NCBI GenBank assembly: GCA_007122185.1
Contig: SKUI01000066.1
Location: forward strand, 1 to 9,642
Reading direction: 5' to 3'
Source of the DNA: Rhodothermia bacterium
GTDB lineage: Bacteria; Bacteroidota; Rhodothermia; Balneolales; Natronogracilivirgulaceae
Length of the DNA: 9,642 nucleotides
Position numbers and translations under genes: made by a program. The notes under the pieces were generated by a model. The model saw only the letters and a list, made by a program, of their open reading frames with translations, ran no database searches and was not told where the DNA came from. Within the stretch, counting starts at the first letter, position 1; each line of letters begins with the position of its first letter. Positions 1-7,169 of this stretch are shown piece by piece.

Positions 1-180
1 CAGAGAGAAGCTGCTTTTCGTGCAGACAATCTGAAATAGTTTCCGACGAAGCACTTATCTTTCTGAACCGCCTGTCGGACCTTCTGTTTGTAATGGCCCG
101 GTACCAGAACAAATCCAGGGATGTTCGTGATGTTGTCTGGAAGGCGAAGAAACAGTGACAATACGCCAGCTGCCATTGCC
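1..180. other. Left-edge leader without a recognised gene
   Basis: I see no gene, RNA or clear promoter here. An in-frame ATG at 121 would add 20 residues to the following gene. That extension is polar, unlike the start of a domain, and I reject it as the start. The region probably holds the promoter and leader of the SGNH/TPR gene, but I cannot point to a convincing promoter. Confidence 0.4.
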
Positions 181-2196
181 ATGGGTCTGACCAACAAACA
201 GAAAAAATACGTCCGTGATCATCACCGCGATAAAAACGCCGGGCAGCTCTCTCATGAGCTGAAAACCGACAGGAATGCGGTGCAGGAATACCTCGACACC
301 ATCTCTCCCCAAACAGACCACCGGAAAAAAACCGTTTTCTACATTGCCGCACTGCTTATTCCGGTGTTGTTTTTTGTCCTGCTGGAAGGCTCCCTGCGTT
401 TGTTCGACTATCGCGGAGATACCCGGCTGTTCATATATCCCGAAGAATACTTCGAAGGCGAATTCGGGTTTGTCAACCGGAATTTCAACGCCCGTTATTT
501 CTTCAATACCCAAAACCTGCCCGGTTTCTCAAATGATGCCTTCCTGACGGATAAACCTGACACTTCCTTCCGGGTATTTGCCATGGGCGGTTCCTCAACG
601 GCAGGATACCCCTACGGGTTCAATGCCACGTTCTCAAGGGTTACCGCTGATGCACTCAAAGATATCCTGCCGGGACGGCTGGTCGAAGTCATAAACCTGG
701 GTGCCTCCGCCGTAAATTCCTATACGCTCTACGACCAGATCCCGGAAATCATGGAACAGCAACCGGACGCCATTTTCATCTACACCGGCCACAACGAGTT
801 TTACGGAGCCCTTGGAGTGGGCTCCAGCGAACAGTTCGGGGCCTTTCCCGGTTTCGTGCGCACCTATCTAAAGCTGCAACGGTTGAAGACGTTCATGCTC
901 CTGAGAGATGGCATCGCTTCAGTCTCACAATGGATCGCAACCTCAGTGCTTGGCGAGCCGCATCCCGCAAGAGACGGAACCCTGATGCAGCGCATGGTCC
1001 AGGATCAGACCATTACGCTCGACAGCCGGGTTTTTGAGTACGGCAAAAACCAGTTTGAAAGCAATCTGGACAAGATTCTCCAGCGGTTTCGTGAACAGGA
1101 TATCCCCGTCTTCATCTCGAGCATTGCCAGCAACCTCCGTGATCAGCAGCCTTTTGTCTCAATCGAAACCCCTCAGTACCCGCCAGCGCGGCAGGTCTTC
1201 CGGGAGGCCCGAAGACATTACCAGCAGGGCAATTACGACCGGGCCTATGAACTTTTTGTCTTCGCAAAAGATCTGGACGCACTCAAGTTTCGCGCGCCCG
1301 AAATTTTCAACGAGATCATCCGTAAGAAGGCAGATAAACATGGTGCCGTGTACGTTCCGGTCTATGAAGATATGAGAGAACAAAGCGAAAACCGGATCAT
1401 CGGCTTCGATCTTATGCTGGAACATTTGCATCCCAATTGGACCGGATATTTTCATATTGGCAAATCCTTTTACGAAGCAGTGGCCGCCAGCGGTATCCTG
1501 GACCATGAAGCGGATTACCAGGCACTCAGAAGCTGGGACGAATATTTTGACGGAATGAAGGTTTCCGAGCTGGATGAACGCATTGCCTACCACCGGGTCC
1601 GCCTTCTTACGGGTGGATGGCCCTTTGTTACCGGTCCATCCCCCGATGGATATCCCGCAGCATACGAACCTGAAACCCGGATTGATGAGCTGGCTTTTGA
1701 AGTGGTTCACACCAATTTACGATGGGACCAGGCCAAACTGAGTGTTGCAGAATACTTCATGGAACATGGTGAGTTTGAGCTTACCTTGCTGGAATACGAG
1801 GGCCTTATAAGAGATCAGCCCTACAATCACTCCCCGTATGTTTTTGCCGGACGTCTGCTGCTTCAGGTATTGAACGATTTTGAACGTGCGCGACCGCATT
1901 TTGAAAATGCCTGGAGAATCAATCCTTCAAACTATTCCGCACGGATGCTCGGATCCATAGAGGTCAACGACGGCAACTATCAACGCGGCATTACATTACT
2001 TGAAAAGGCACTTGAATTCAATCCCGATGATGTCCAGGCGATGTTTAATCTTTCAGGGGCGCAGGCGCTCAGTGGGGACCTGGAAGCCGCCTATGAAACT
2101 GCTCGCCAGCTGGACAGTATCCAACCTGACTTCCCCGGACTGCAGCAGTGGAAGCGGCAGCTTGAAACCCGGTTGCAAAGAAATCGAATGAATTGA
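181..2196 (+). CDS. Membrane-anchored SGNH/GDSL-family hydrolase with HTH-like N-terminus and C-terminal TPR repeats
   Basis: The 671-residue protein has four parts. Residues 2-40 form a short charged helical segment resembling a helix-turn-helix (QKKYVRDHH, then QLSHELKTDRNAVQEYL). Residues 53-72 are one hydrophobic membrane segment. An SGNH hydrolase domain follows, and about four TPR repeats fill residues 520-650. The SGNH blocks are complete: GGSSTAG with the likely nucleophile Ser138, Gly174 in NLGAS, GHNE with Asn205, and ExxH with Glu414 and His417. A TPR-like helical pair (about 341-365) is inserted inside the hydrolase domain. The predicted topology puts the catalytic and TPR parts outside the cytoplasm. 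Members of this fold remove or transfer acyl groups on esters or glycans; the substrate here is unknown. I chose the ATG at 181 because the domain-like sequence begins there; neither start has a Shine-Dalgarno. The gene ends 135 bp before the M23 peptidase gene. Confidence 0.85.
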   Translation: MGLTNKQKKYVRDHHRDKNAGQLSHELKTDRNAVQEYLDTISPQTDHRKKTVFYIAALLIPVLFFVLLEGSLRLFDYRGDTRLFIYPEEYFEGEFGFVNRNFNARYFFNTQNLPGFSNDAFLTDKPDTSFRVFAMGGSSTAGYPYGFNATFSRVTADALKDILPGRLVEVINLGASAVNSYTLYDQIPEIMEQQPDAIFIYTGHNEFYGALGVGSSEQFGAFPGFVRTYLKLQRLKTFMLLRDGIASVSQWIATSVLGEPHPARDGTLMQRMVQDQTITLDSRVFEYGKNQFESNLDKILQRFREQDIPVFISSIASNLRDQQPFVSIETPQYPPARQVFREARRHYQQGNYDRAYELFVFAKDLDALKFRAPEIFNEIIRKKADKHGAVYVPVYEDMREQSENRIIGFDLMLEHLHPNWTGYFHIGKSFYEAVAASGILDHEADYQALRSWDEYFDGMKVSELDERIAYHRVRLLTGGWPFVTGPSPDGYPAAYEPETRIDELAFEVVHTNLRWDQAKLSVAEYFMEHGEFELTLLEYEGLIRDQPYNHSPYVFAGRLLLQVLNDFERARPHFENAWRINPSNYSARMLGSIEVNDGNYQRGITLLEKALEFNPDDVQAMFNLSGAQALSGDLEAAYETARQLDSIQPDFPGLQQWKRQLETRLQRNRMN

Positions 2197-2331
2197 CCAT
2201 GCTTACTGTTATTTTTTGCAGTCTTAAATATTAATCGAGAATGTATCTTTCAGCTGATATCTTCATTGATTAAGGATAAAATAATTGCTAACTATCAGAG
2301 ATTTGTCCTTCACTTGATTATTTCATTTTTC

Positions 2332-3681
2332 ATGACCCGTATAACGCCGATATTGATCCTGCTATTCCTGACGGCAACCGCTTGCGAGTTTGCGGCAGAG
2401 CGTCATCAAGCCACAGACGAAAAAGAGCTGGTTGTGGAACCTGCATCTGAGCTCGTCCCCGAGGAACCCAGTCTTGATGCTTTCGGCATTAATGAGTCAC
2501 TCGACGTTACCACGCATGTCATACGCCGGAATGAATCCCTTTCCGCCATACTTCGGGGGCACGGACTTACACCCGGAGATATTCATGATCTGAGCAGAGC
2601 CTCTTCCGGTGTTTTTGATGTACGCCGAATGCGTGCAGGACGCCCATTGCACATCTACAGCAAGGCTGAGAGCACCGGATCCGCTTCTGTTGCATTTGTG
2701 GTATATGAAGATAATAACACCGAGTTCATACGCTTCCATCTTGCGGATTCCATCTTTGTGGAAAGAGATCAGAAACCGGTTGAGATCAGGACACGGCTGG
2801 TGGATGCCAGCATTACAAGTTCCCTTTACCAGACCATGCGTCAGATTGGAGTCGACCCGCAACTGACCCACCGGCTTGCCGATGTGTACGCATGGCAGGT
2901 TGATTTCTACAGAATACAACCCGGGGATCATTTCAAGGTTCTTTTCGAAGAGCGGCTCATTGATGGCGAAGTAGCTGAGATCGGCAGGATTATAGCCGCT
3001 GTCTTCACACACCGAAATCAGGATTTTTATGCCTTCCATTATCGCCAGAATGGTCATGATGAATACTTTGATGAGGAAGGCAACTCGCTCAGAAGACAGT
3101 TCATGGCGGCACCTCTGGACTACACACGCATCAGTTCCCGTTTCACTAACCGTCGTTATCATCCGGTGCTGAAACGTAATATGCCGCACCACGGAACCGA
3201 TTATGCGGCACCGGTCGGAACGCCAATCCGTGCTGTCGGTGACGGCACCATCACCGCTGCCCGTTACGGCCGGAATAACGGGAATTATATCCGTATCCGG
3301 CACAACAGCATCTATGAAACCGGATACCTGCATATGTCCCGCTTTGCTGACGGAATGCGTCCCGGAACACAGGTAAAACAGGGGCAGATCATCGGTTATG
3401 TGGGGGCAACCGGTTTGGCAACAGGTCCGCATCTTTGCTTCCGTTTCTGGCAGCATGGACGTCCGGTGGACCCGCGGCGCATCGATCTTCCACCAGCTGA
3501 CCCCATACAGGCGGAACACCGGGGATCATTTGCAGTTAGAAAAGAGCAGCTGCTCAGCGAGCTCGGTATCGAACGCGACGCCGCACTGAAACCACCCGCA
3601 GTCTTTGCCATACAGATTGGCTACAACGGGGTATTATCCAATCAAAATCTGTATGATGTTTCCGATGACGGCGAATTGTGA
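2332..3681 (+). CDS. M23-family peptidoglycan metallopeptidase, probable lipoprotein
   Basis: The protein has 449 residues. It starts with a hydrophobic signal and a possible, weak lipobox (TATAC, Cys18), so envelope anchoring is likely. Residues 59-109 look like a LysM/OapA-type or Csd3-type N-terminal domain (RRNESLSAILRGHGL). A linker domain of the MepM/Csd3 type follows at about 130-260, and the M23 LytM-like domain at about 280-380. The HxGxD motif (His286, Asp290) and the GYLHM histidine (His334) are present. The last motif reads PHLCFRF, so the usual HxH is His367-x-Cys369, with Cys in the position of a zinc ligand. Related enzymes cut peptide cross-links of peptidoglycan during growth. 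A TTG start at 2266 would place 22 extra residues before the signal peptide, so I chose the ATG at 2332. The SDR gene follows after 63 bp. Confidence 0.88.
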   Translation: MTRITPILILLFLTATACEFAAERHQATDEKELVVEPASELVPEEPSLDAFGINESLDVTTHVIRRNESLSAILRGHGLTPGDIHDLSRASSGVFDVRRMRAGRPLHIYSKAESTGSASVAFVVYEDNNTEFIRFHLADSIFVERDQKPVEIRTRLVDASITSSLYQTMRQIGVDPQLTHRLADVYAWQVDFYRIQPGDHFKVLFEERLIDGEVAEIGRIIAAVFTHRNQDFYAFHYRQNGHDEYFDEEGNSLRRQFMAAPLDYTRISSRFTNRRYHPVLKRNMPHHGTDYAAPVGTPIRAVGDGTITAARYGRNNGNYIRIRHNSIYETGYLHMSRFADGMRPGTQVKQGQIIGYVGATGLATGPHLCFRFWQHGRPVDPRRIDLPPADPIQAEHRGSFAVRKEQLLSELGIERDAALKPPAVFAIQIGYNGVLSNQNLYDVSDDGEL

Positions 3682-3744
3682 CCGCTGCCGGGAGTTATCC
3701 CGTGAATTCACTCCAATATCCTGCATGGAAAAACAAGACCTCCC

Positions 3745-4443
3745 ATGATGTCAAAAAAAATTATACTCATTACCGGTGCCAGCCGGGGGATCGGCCATGC
3801 CACCGCCCGATATCTCGCCGGACAAAAGCATCAGGTTCTGGCCACCGCTAGATCTGAACAGTTGCTCGATGAGCTTAAAGCCACCAATTCCAGGCGGATT
3901 GACTATGTTGCCTGCAATCTGCTGGATGCCGCATCCCTTCAAAAGATCATCGACTACATTCGGGACCAGAACGTTGAAATTTCCGCACTGATCCATAATG
4001 CGGGTGGTTTGATCAACAAACCGTTCCGTGATCTGACAGATCAGGACTGGAATGCCATGTGGAATATGAACGTACTTACAGCTGTCCGTCTCCTGAGAGC
4101 CTTGCTTCCATTCTTTGCCAAAAACGCCCACATTTTGACTGTTGGAAGCATGGGGGGATTCCAGGGTAGCTCCAAATACCCTGGATTGTCGGCCTACAGC
4201 ACCTCCAAGGGCGCACTGAGCATCTGGAGCGAATGCATGGCAACGGAACTTAAAGACGAAGGCATATCCGTAAACTGCCTCTGCCTTGGAGCAGTTCAGA
4301 CCGAAATGTTTTCGTCGGCATTCCCTGGTATGAAAGCTCCCGTCAAACCCGACGAAATGGCGCAGTTCGTCGGTGATTTTGCATTGAAAGGCCATTCTTT
4401 CATGAACGGCAAAGTATTGCCCGTTACACTGGGAGATCCCTGA
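3745..4443 (+). CDS. Classical short-chain dehydrogenase/reductase (SDR)
   Basis: This is a 232-residue single-domain Rossmann oxidoreductase of typical size for classical SDRs. The cofactor motif TGASRGIG lies at residues 10-17, the NAG motif at 85-87, the conserved Asn at 109, the catalytic Ser at 135 in GSMGG, and YSTSK with Tyr151 and Lys155. Arg36 just after the second strand (ATAR) suggests NADP(H) preference; that is an inference. The usual Pro-Gly after the active site is Leu-Gly (LCLGAVQTEM, 179-188), a mild deviation. The substrate cannot be read from the sequence. Two ATG codons are adjacent at 3745 and 3748, and either could be the start. The gene lies 63 bp after the M23 peptidase gene and 58 bp before the glycine-zipper gene, with no obvious functional tie to either. 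Confidence 0.87.
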   Translation: MMSKKIILITGASRGIGHATARYLAGQKHQVLATARSEQLLDELKATNSRRIDYVACNLLDAASLQKIIDYIRDQNVEISALIHNAGGLINKPFRDLTDQDWNAMWNMNVLTAVRLLRALLPFFAKNAHILTVGSMGGFQGSSKYPGLSAYSTSKGALSIWSECMATELKDEGISVNCLCLGAVQTEMFSSAFPGMKAPVKPDEMAQFVGDFALKGHSFMNGKVLPVTLGDP

Positions 4444-4501
4444 TCAGCTGGCCAGGCGACTGATTGTCCGCACTACCCTTTCGAAAACATGTAAAAAAAT
4501 C

Positions 4502-5191
4502 ATGCAAAAAACGAAAATCATAACCGTTCTTGCCACGTTTTTACTATTTGCAACCGTGGCTCAGCAAGCCAATTCCCAAACACTGCGAATCGTCTCTATC
4601 AACACACTTAATGGAGCAATAACCGGAACAGCACTGGGTGGGGCAACCATCGCGCTGCAAAATGAGTTCGATGAATATCCTCTTCGGTTTGGACTCGGCC
4701 TGGGTACTATTTTAGGTCTGGGAACCGGTTTTTATGACATGTCTCGCACCACCGCTGATTACGGATATCACGTTAGCGGACTTTTCAGCTCTGCGAATAC
4801 CACCGGCACTATCATTTTGCTGGATACGTTCTACGGTGCAACCACGGGAGCAATAGTCGGTGTAGCCATAAGTTTGATGAGCAAGGATTCCGATGTTCTG
4901 AAAGGGTTGCAGTACGGCAGTGGTGCGGGTGCATGGGTTGGTTTCGCTTTCGGATTGGTGGACGCTTTTGCACTAAGTACAGCGGGCAATTTAGACCATT
5001 TTTATGACGGATATGCACAGCAAACAGTGAACCCGGCCGGCCTCCTTGAAGTCCGCTCACGCAGCGAACAGTACGCCCTTGGATTCCTGAATCCCGTGTT
5101 GCTGCATTCGATGAAAAACGATGGCCGAGGATCCTTGTCCGCTCATGCACAGCTTGGTATTGAGTTCACCCGATTCCAGATGAACTGGTAG
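4502..5191 (+). CDS. Exported glycine-zipper protein of unknown function, internally duplicated
   Basis: I do not recognise this 229-residue protein. It has a clear signal peptide, with likely cleavage after ANS at residue 25. Four segments then show GxxxGxxxG spacing: Gly38/42/46, Gly64/68/72/76, Gly112/116/120 and Gly139/143/147/151. These form two similar halves. Residues 35-79 align with 109-154 with one gap, matching T-x-x-G-A-x-T-G at the start and G-x-G-x-G-x-x-x-G-x-x-x-G-x-x-D at the end. Such segments usually pack as tight membrane helices, so a membrane or envelope protein is likely. The tail (about 180-229) is more polar and ends in Trp, which could also suit an outer-membrane protein. 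The start is preceded by an A-rich stretch, not a Shine-Dalgarno. It is the last gene of the + strand series and converges with the degenerate SGNH gene. Confidence 0.75.
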   Translation: MQKTKIITVLATFLLFATVAQQANSQTLRIVSINTLNGAITGTALGGATIALQNEFDEYPLRFGLGLGTILGLGTGFYDMSRTTADYGYHVSGLFSSANTTGTIILLDTFYGATTGAIVGVAISLMSKDSDVLKGLQYGSGAGAWVGFAFGLVDAFALSTAGNLDHFYDGYAQQTVNPAGLLEVRSRSEQYALGFLNPVLLHSMKNDGRGSLSAHAQLGIEFTRFQMNW

Positions 5192-5223
5192 AGGGATGTG
5201 AATATCTGGTGCGGGACAATGCC

Positions 5224-5283
5224 CTGAATCATTATTCTGAATCAGTGCTCTGATGCAGTGTTCTGAATCATTTCTCTGATCAG
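5224..5283. repeat. 13-bp tandem repeat, about 4.6 units
   Basis: Units begin at 5224, 5237, 5250, 5263 and 5276, exactly 13 bp apart. They read CTGAATCATTATT, CTGAATCAGTGCT, CTGATGCAGTGTT, CTGAATCATTTCT and a partial CTGATCAG. The core is nearly palindromic (CTGAATCAG). The array occupies the spacer between two convergent genes, where a terminator would be expected, but no T-tract hairpin is visible. Confidence 0.9.
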
Positions 5284-5305
5284 GTTTACCCCGGTTACAC
5301 ACTCA

Positions 5306-6142
5306 CTATTTCTTTTTGCCCATCGTTTTCAGAACACTCCTTACGGTCTCCATGTTGCCCGCAAGCGAGGGACGGTATCCATCATTCAAATAATTCCATT
5401 CTTTGGGGGGCACGCCCATACGGTCCCCTGCCGGATCCACAATATGACCTGTCTTTCCGGCTATTACTTCCCTGAAATCTTTGAGATCCTGCTCATCCAA
5501 TACGCCATCCAGCAATGGCATTTGCTGCATCAGCTCCGGAATGACCGGGGGCGGTGTGACCCATATCGGCGGATTCTTGCAGTTTTGCAGGATCGCCGAT
5601 TCGATGGCGTTGATGTTTTCCCAAAATTCAGCTATGGATACCAGCGTCCGGCCGGGTATCAGGTGCAAGCGCAGGGCATCCTGGCTTCCCAACGCTACAA
5701 ATACCCAATCCGGCTTATTCGCCAGGACGTCACGTTCCAGCCTTCTCAGGGCATCTGCTGAAATCGAATCACTGATGCTGGCATCGATGTAGCGTATCTT
5801 GACTTTCGGGATCACCAGATCCAGCAGATTTCGCATGATATGGAACCAGCTCTGACGATCGTCCGTGATGCTGTCCCCGATGACTGCAATGGTGTCATTT
5901 GCCTTGAATGGCAATTTTTCGGCCAGCGCCGTCATGCTTTCATCCTTGAGAATCTCCTCAGCGGCCTGTCGGGCGTGCTGATCAAATCCTTCCCGTATTT
6001 TCCTGAAATTTTCAGCATCTATACCGATGAAATCGGCAACCGCCTCCGGATCTTCGACTCCCTGAAAGAGCGGGAATCGTTTTTCAATGTTGGAGAACTG
6101 TACAAGGTATTCAAGTAACGCTTCCTTTTCTTCCTGTTTCAT
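5306..6142 (-). CDS. SGNH/GDSL-family protein with substituted catalytic residues (probable pseudoenzyme)
   Basis: The protein has 278 residues and no signal peptide. An N-terminal helical region (1-80) precedes an SGNH domain. Block I is intact: GDSITDD with Ser91. The remaining signature positions differ. Where relatives have NAG, this protein has Asp120-Ala-Ser122, so the block II Gly is lost. Block III reads GSQD, with Gln154 in place of Asn. Block V reads DGYRPSLAG, with Arg257 in place of the catalytic His. I checked these codons on the sequence: AGC at 5779-5777, CAG at 5683-5681 and CGT at 5374-5372. The rest, such as ADALRRLERDV and PDWVFVALG, still matches the family well, and the frame is open to the end. 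I infer a non-hydrolytic or altered-function protein rather than debris. It lies 239 bp downstream of the sirtuin gene on the same strand and probably has its own promoter. Confidence 0.85.
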   Translation of the reverse strand: MKQEEKEALLEYLVQFSNIEKRFPLFQGVEDPEAVADFIGIDAENFRKIREGFDQHARQAAEEILKDESMTALAEKLPFKANDTIAVIGDSITDDRQSWFHIMRNLLDLVIPKVKIRYIDASISDSISADALRRLERDVLANKPDWVFVALGSQDALRLHLIPGRTLVSIAEFWENINAIESAILQNCKNPPIWVTPPPVIPELMQQMPLLDGVLDEQDLKDFREVIAGKTGHIVDPAGDRMGVPPKEWNYLNDGYRPSLAGNMETVRSVLKTMGKKK

Positions 6143-6189
6143 GGATATCCCGATATCTTCAGTTGGAGAGTTTCTGGCTGTGCCATGTC

Positions 6190-6197
6190 CAAATATA
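6190..6197 (-). promoter_or_regulatory. Candidate Bacteroidota-type -7 promoter element
   Basis: On the - strand this reads TATATTTG, an exact match to the Bacteroidota -7 consensus TAnnTTTG. It sits 48 bp upstream of the ATG of the degenerate SGNH gene. I could not find a good -33 TTG at the expected distance, so this remains tentative. Confidence 0.3.
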
Positions 6198-6330
6198 CGT
6201 CAACTCCGGGAAAAGAGTCACCTGTATATGATTCTGAGAGAATTCAAACAGTTTTGTTGTAGAAACCGCTGGTGAGAAGATTGGAAGCGATTGCAGGAAT
6301 TACACTTCGGGCATTAAACACCAATTTGCC

Positions 6331-6384
6331 ATTCTATTCAGGTACCATTCTATTCAGGTACCATTCTATTCAGGTGCCATTCTA
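6331..6384. repeat. 16-bp tandem repeat, 3.4 units, running into the sirtuin stop codon
   Basis: Units start at 6331, 6347 and 6363, each ATTCTATTCAGGTACC, with the third reading GTGCC at its end. A partial fourth unit, ATTCTA, starts at 6379, and its last three bases are the sirtuin stop codon read on the - strand. The first two units are identical, which suggests recent expansion. The period is not a multiple of three and the - strand contains stops, so the array is not coding. Confidence 0.95.
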
Positions 6385-7077
6385 CGCGGACTCAAGCAGC
6401 TCCTTGACCAGTTTTGGAGTACCCTTTGCAGCGCTTTCATGAATAAAATGGACATTTCGCGGGAAACGATACTCTGGTACTACGGGGTCAATAACATATA
6501 CGGGCGCATATTCGGGCACAAGATCCACCAGGCCGGCTGCGGGATAGACCACAAGAGAGGTGCCAATAATCAGCAGCTTGTTGCAAGTGGCAACTTCCAT
6601 GGCCGCCAGTTCCATCATGGGCACCATCTCACCAAACCACACAATATGGGGACGCAATTGACGCCCCTTTTCATCACAATCGCCAATATGGATATCCCGG
6701 TAACCGATTTCCCAAATCGGATCATTGGCATTATCAGGCCGTGCTTTGGTGAGTTCACCATGCAGGTGGATGACTCGTCCCGAGCCAGCCCTTTCGTGAA
6801 GATCATCTACATTCTGTGTGATCACAACAACATCGTAAGTCTTCTCAAGCTCAACCAATGCTTTATGGCCTTCATTGGGCAACGCATCCTTGAGGTCGCG
6901 GCGACGGGTGTTATAAAAATCAAGCACCTTTCCGGGATCCTGGTACCATCCATCTATCGATGCCACTTCCATGACATCGAAACCTTCCCAAAGTCCACCT
7001 GAGTCCCGAAACGTTGTAATACCACTTTCGGCACTGATGCCAGCACCCGTAAGCACAACGAGCTTTTCTTTATCCAT
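6382..7077 (-). CDS. Sir2-family NAD-dependent protein deacylase (YxxR type, no zinc cysteines)
   Basis: This 231-residue sirtuin is a single catalytic core. Visible motifs are GAGISAESGI (11-20), TFRD (22-25), TQNVDDLH (87-94), HLHGE with catalytic His106, and GTSLVVYPA (172-180). Tyr55 and Arg58 form the YxxR signature that in CobB and SIRT5 selects acidic acyl groups, so desuccinylase or demalonylase activity is likely besides deacetylation. The small zinc module normally has four Cys; here residues 109-140 contain one, Cys134, so structural zinc binding is not expected. It uses NAD and acts on cytoplasmic lysine-acylated proteins. The gene shares a 92-bp AT-rich spacer with the divergent OsmC gene, and its stop codon abuts a 16-bp tandem repeat. 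I leave the symbol blank because orthology to cobB is not established. Confidence 0.93.
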   Translation of the reverse strand: MDKEKLVVLTGAGISAESGITTFRDSGGLWEGFDVMEVASIDGWYQDPGKVLDFYNTRRRDLKDALPNEGHKALVELEKTYDVVVITQNVDDLHERAGSGRVIHLHGELTKARPDNANDPIWEIGYRDIHIGDCDEKGRQLRPHIVWFGEMVPMMELAAMEVATCNKLLIIGTSLVVYPAAGLVDLVPEYAPVYVIDPVVPEYRFPRNVHFIHESAAKGTPKLVKELLESA

Positions 7078-7169
7078 AAATTTTCATATACTTAAATTTA
7101 TATATCATTATATGATATCCATATCTATTTACAGCTATAAAATAAAATTATTACCAACCTTCCAAAAAA
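7078..7169. promoter_or_regulatory. Divergent AT-rich promoter region with a 7-3-7 inverted repeat
   Basis: This spacer separates the divergent sirtuin and OsmC starts. A perfect inverted repeat, ATATCAT-tat-ATGATAT, lies at 7102-7118. On the - strand it contains TATAAT (7112-7107), a good -10 for the sirtuin about 30 bp from its ATG. On the + strand TATAAAAT (7136-7143) could be the -10 for the OsmC gene. No strong -35 is visible for either. The inverted repeat is placed so that one bound regulator could affect both genes, which is an inference. Confidence 0.5.

Noticed and set aside
55..513. Antisense frame of 152 codons at the left edge
   Set aside because: It overlaps the start of the SGNH/TPR gene, whose membrane segment and domains are convincing, and the antisense product resembles no protein family.
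2497..3519. Long antisense open frame (340 codons) opposite the M23 peptidase gene
   Set aside because: It lies entirely within a gene with clear conserved domains. The translation shows no recognisable motif, so it is a shadow frame.
3689..3702. Small hairpin CGGGA-gtta-TCCCG after the M23 gene as a terminator
   Set aside because: The stem is only five pairs and no T-tract follows.
6331..6384. CRISPR-like array
   Set aside because: Units of 16 bp abut directly without spacers, so this is a simple tandem repeat.
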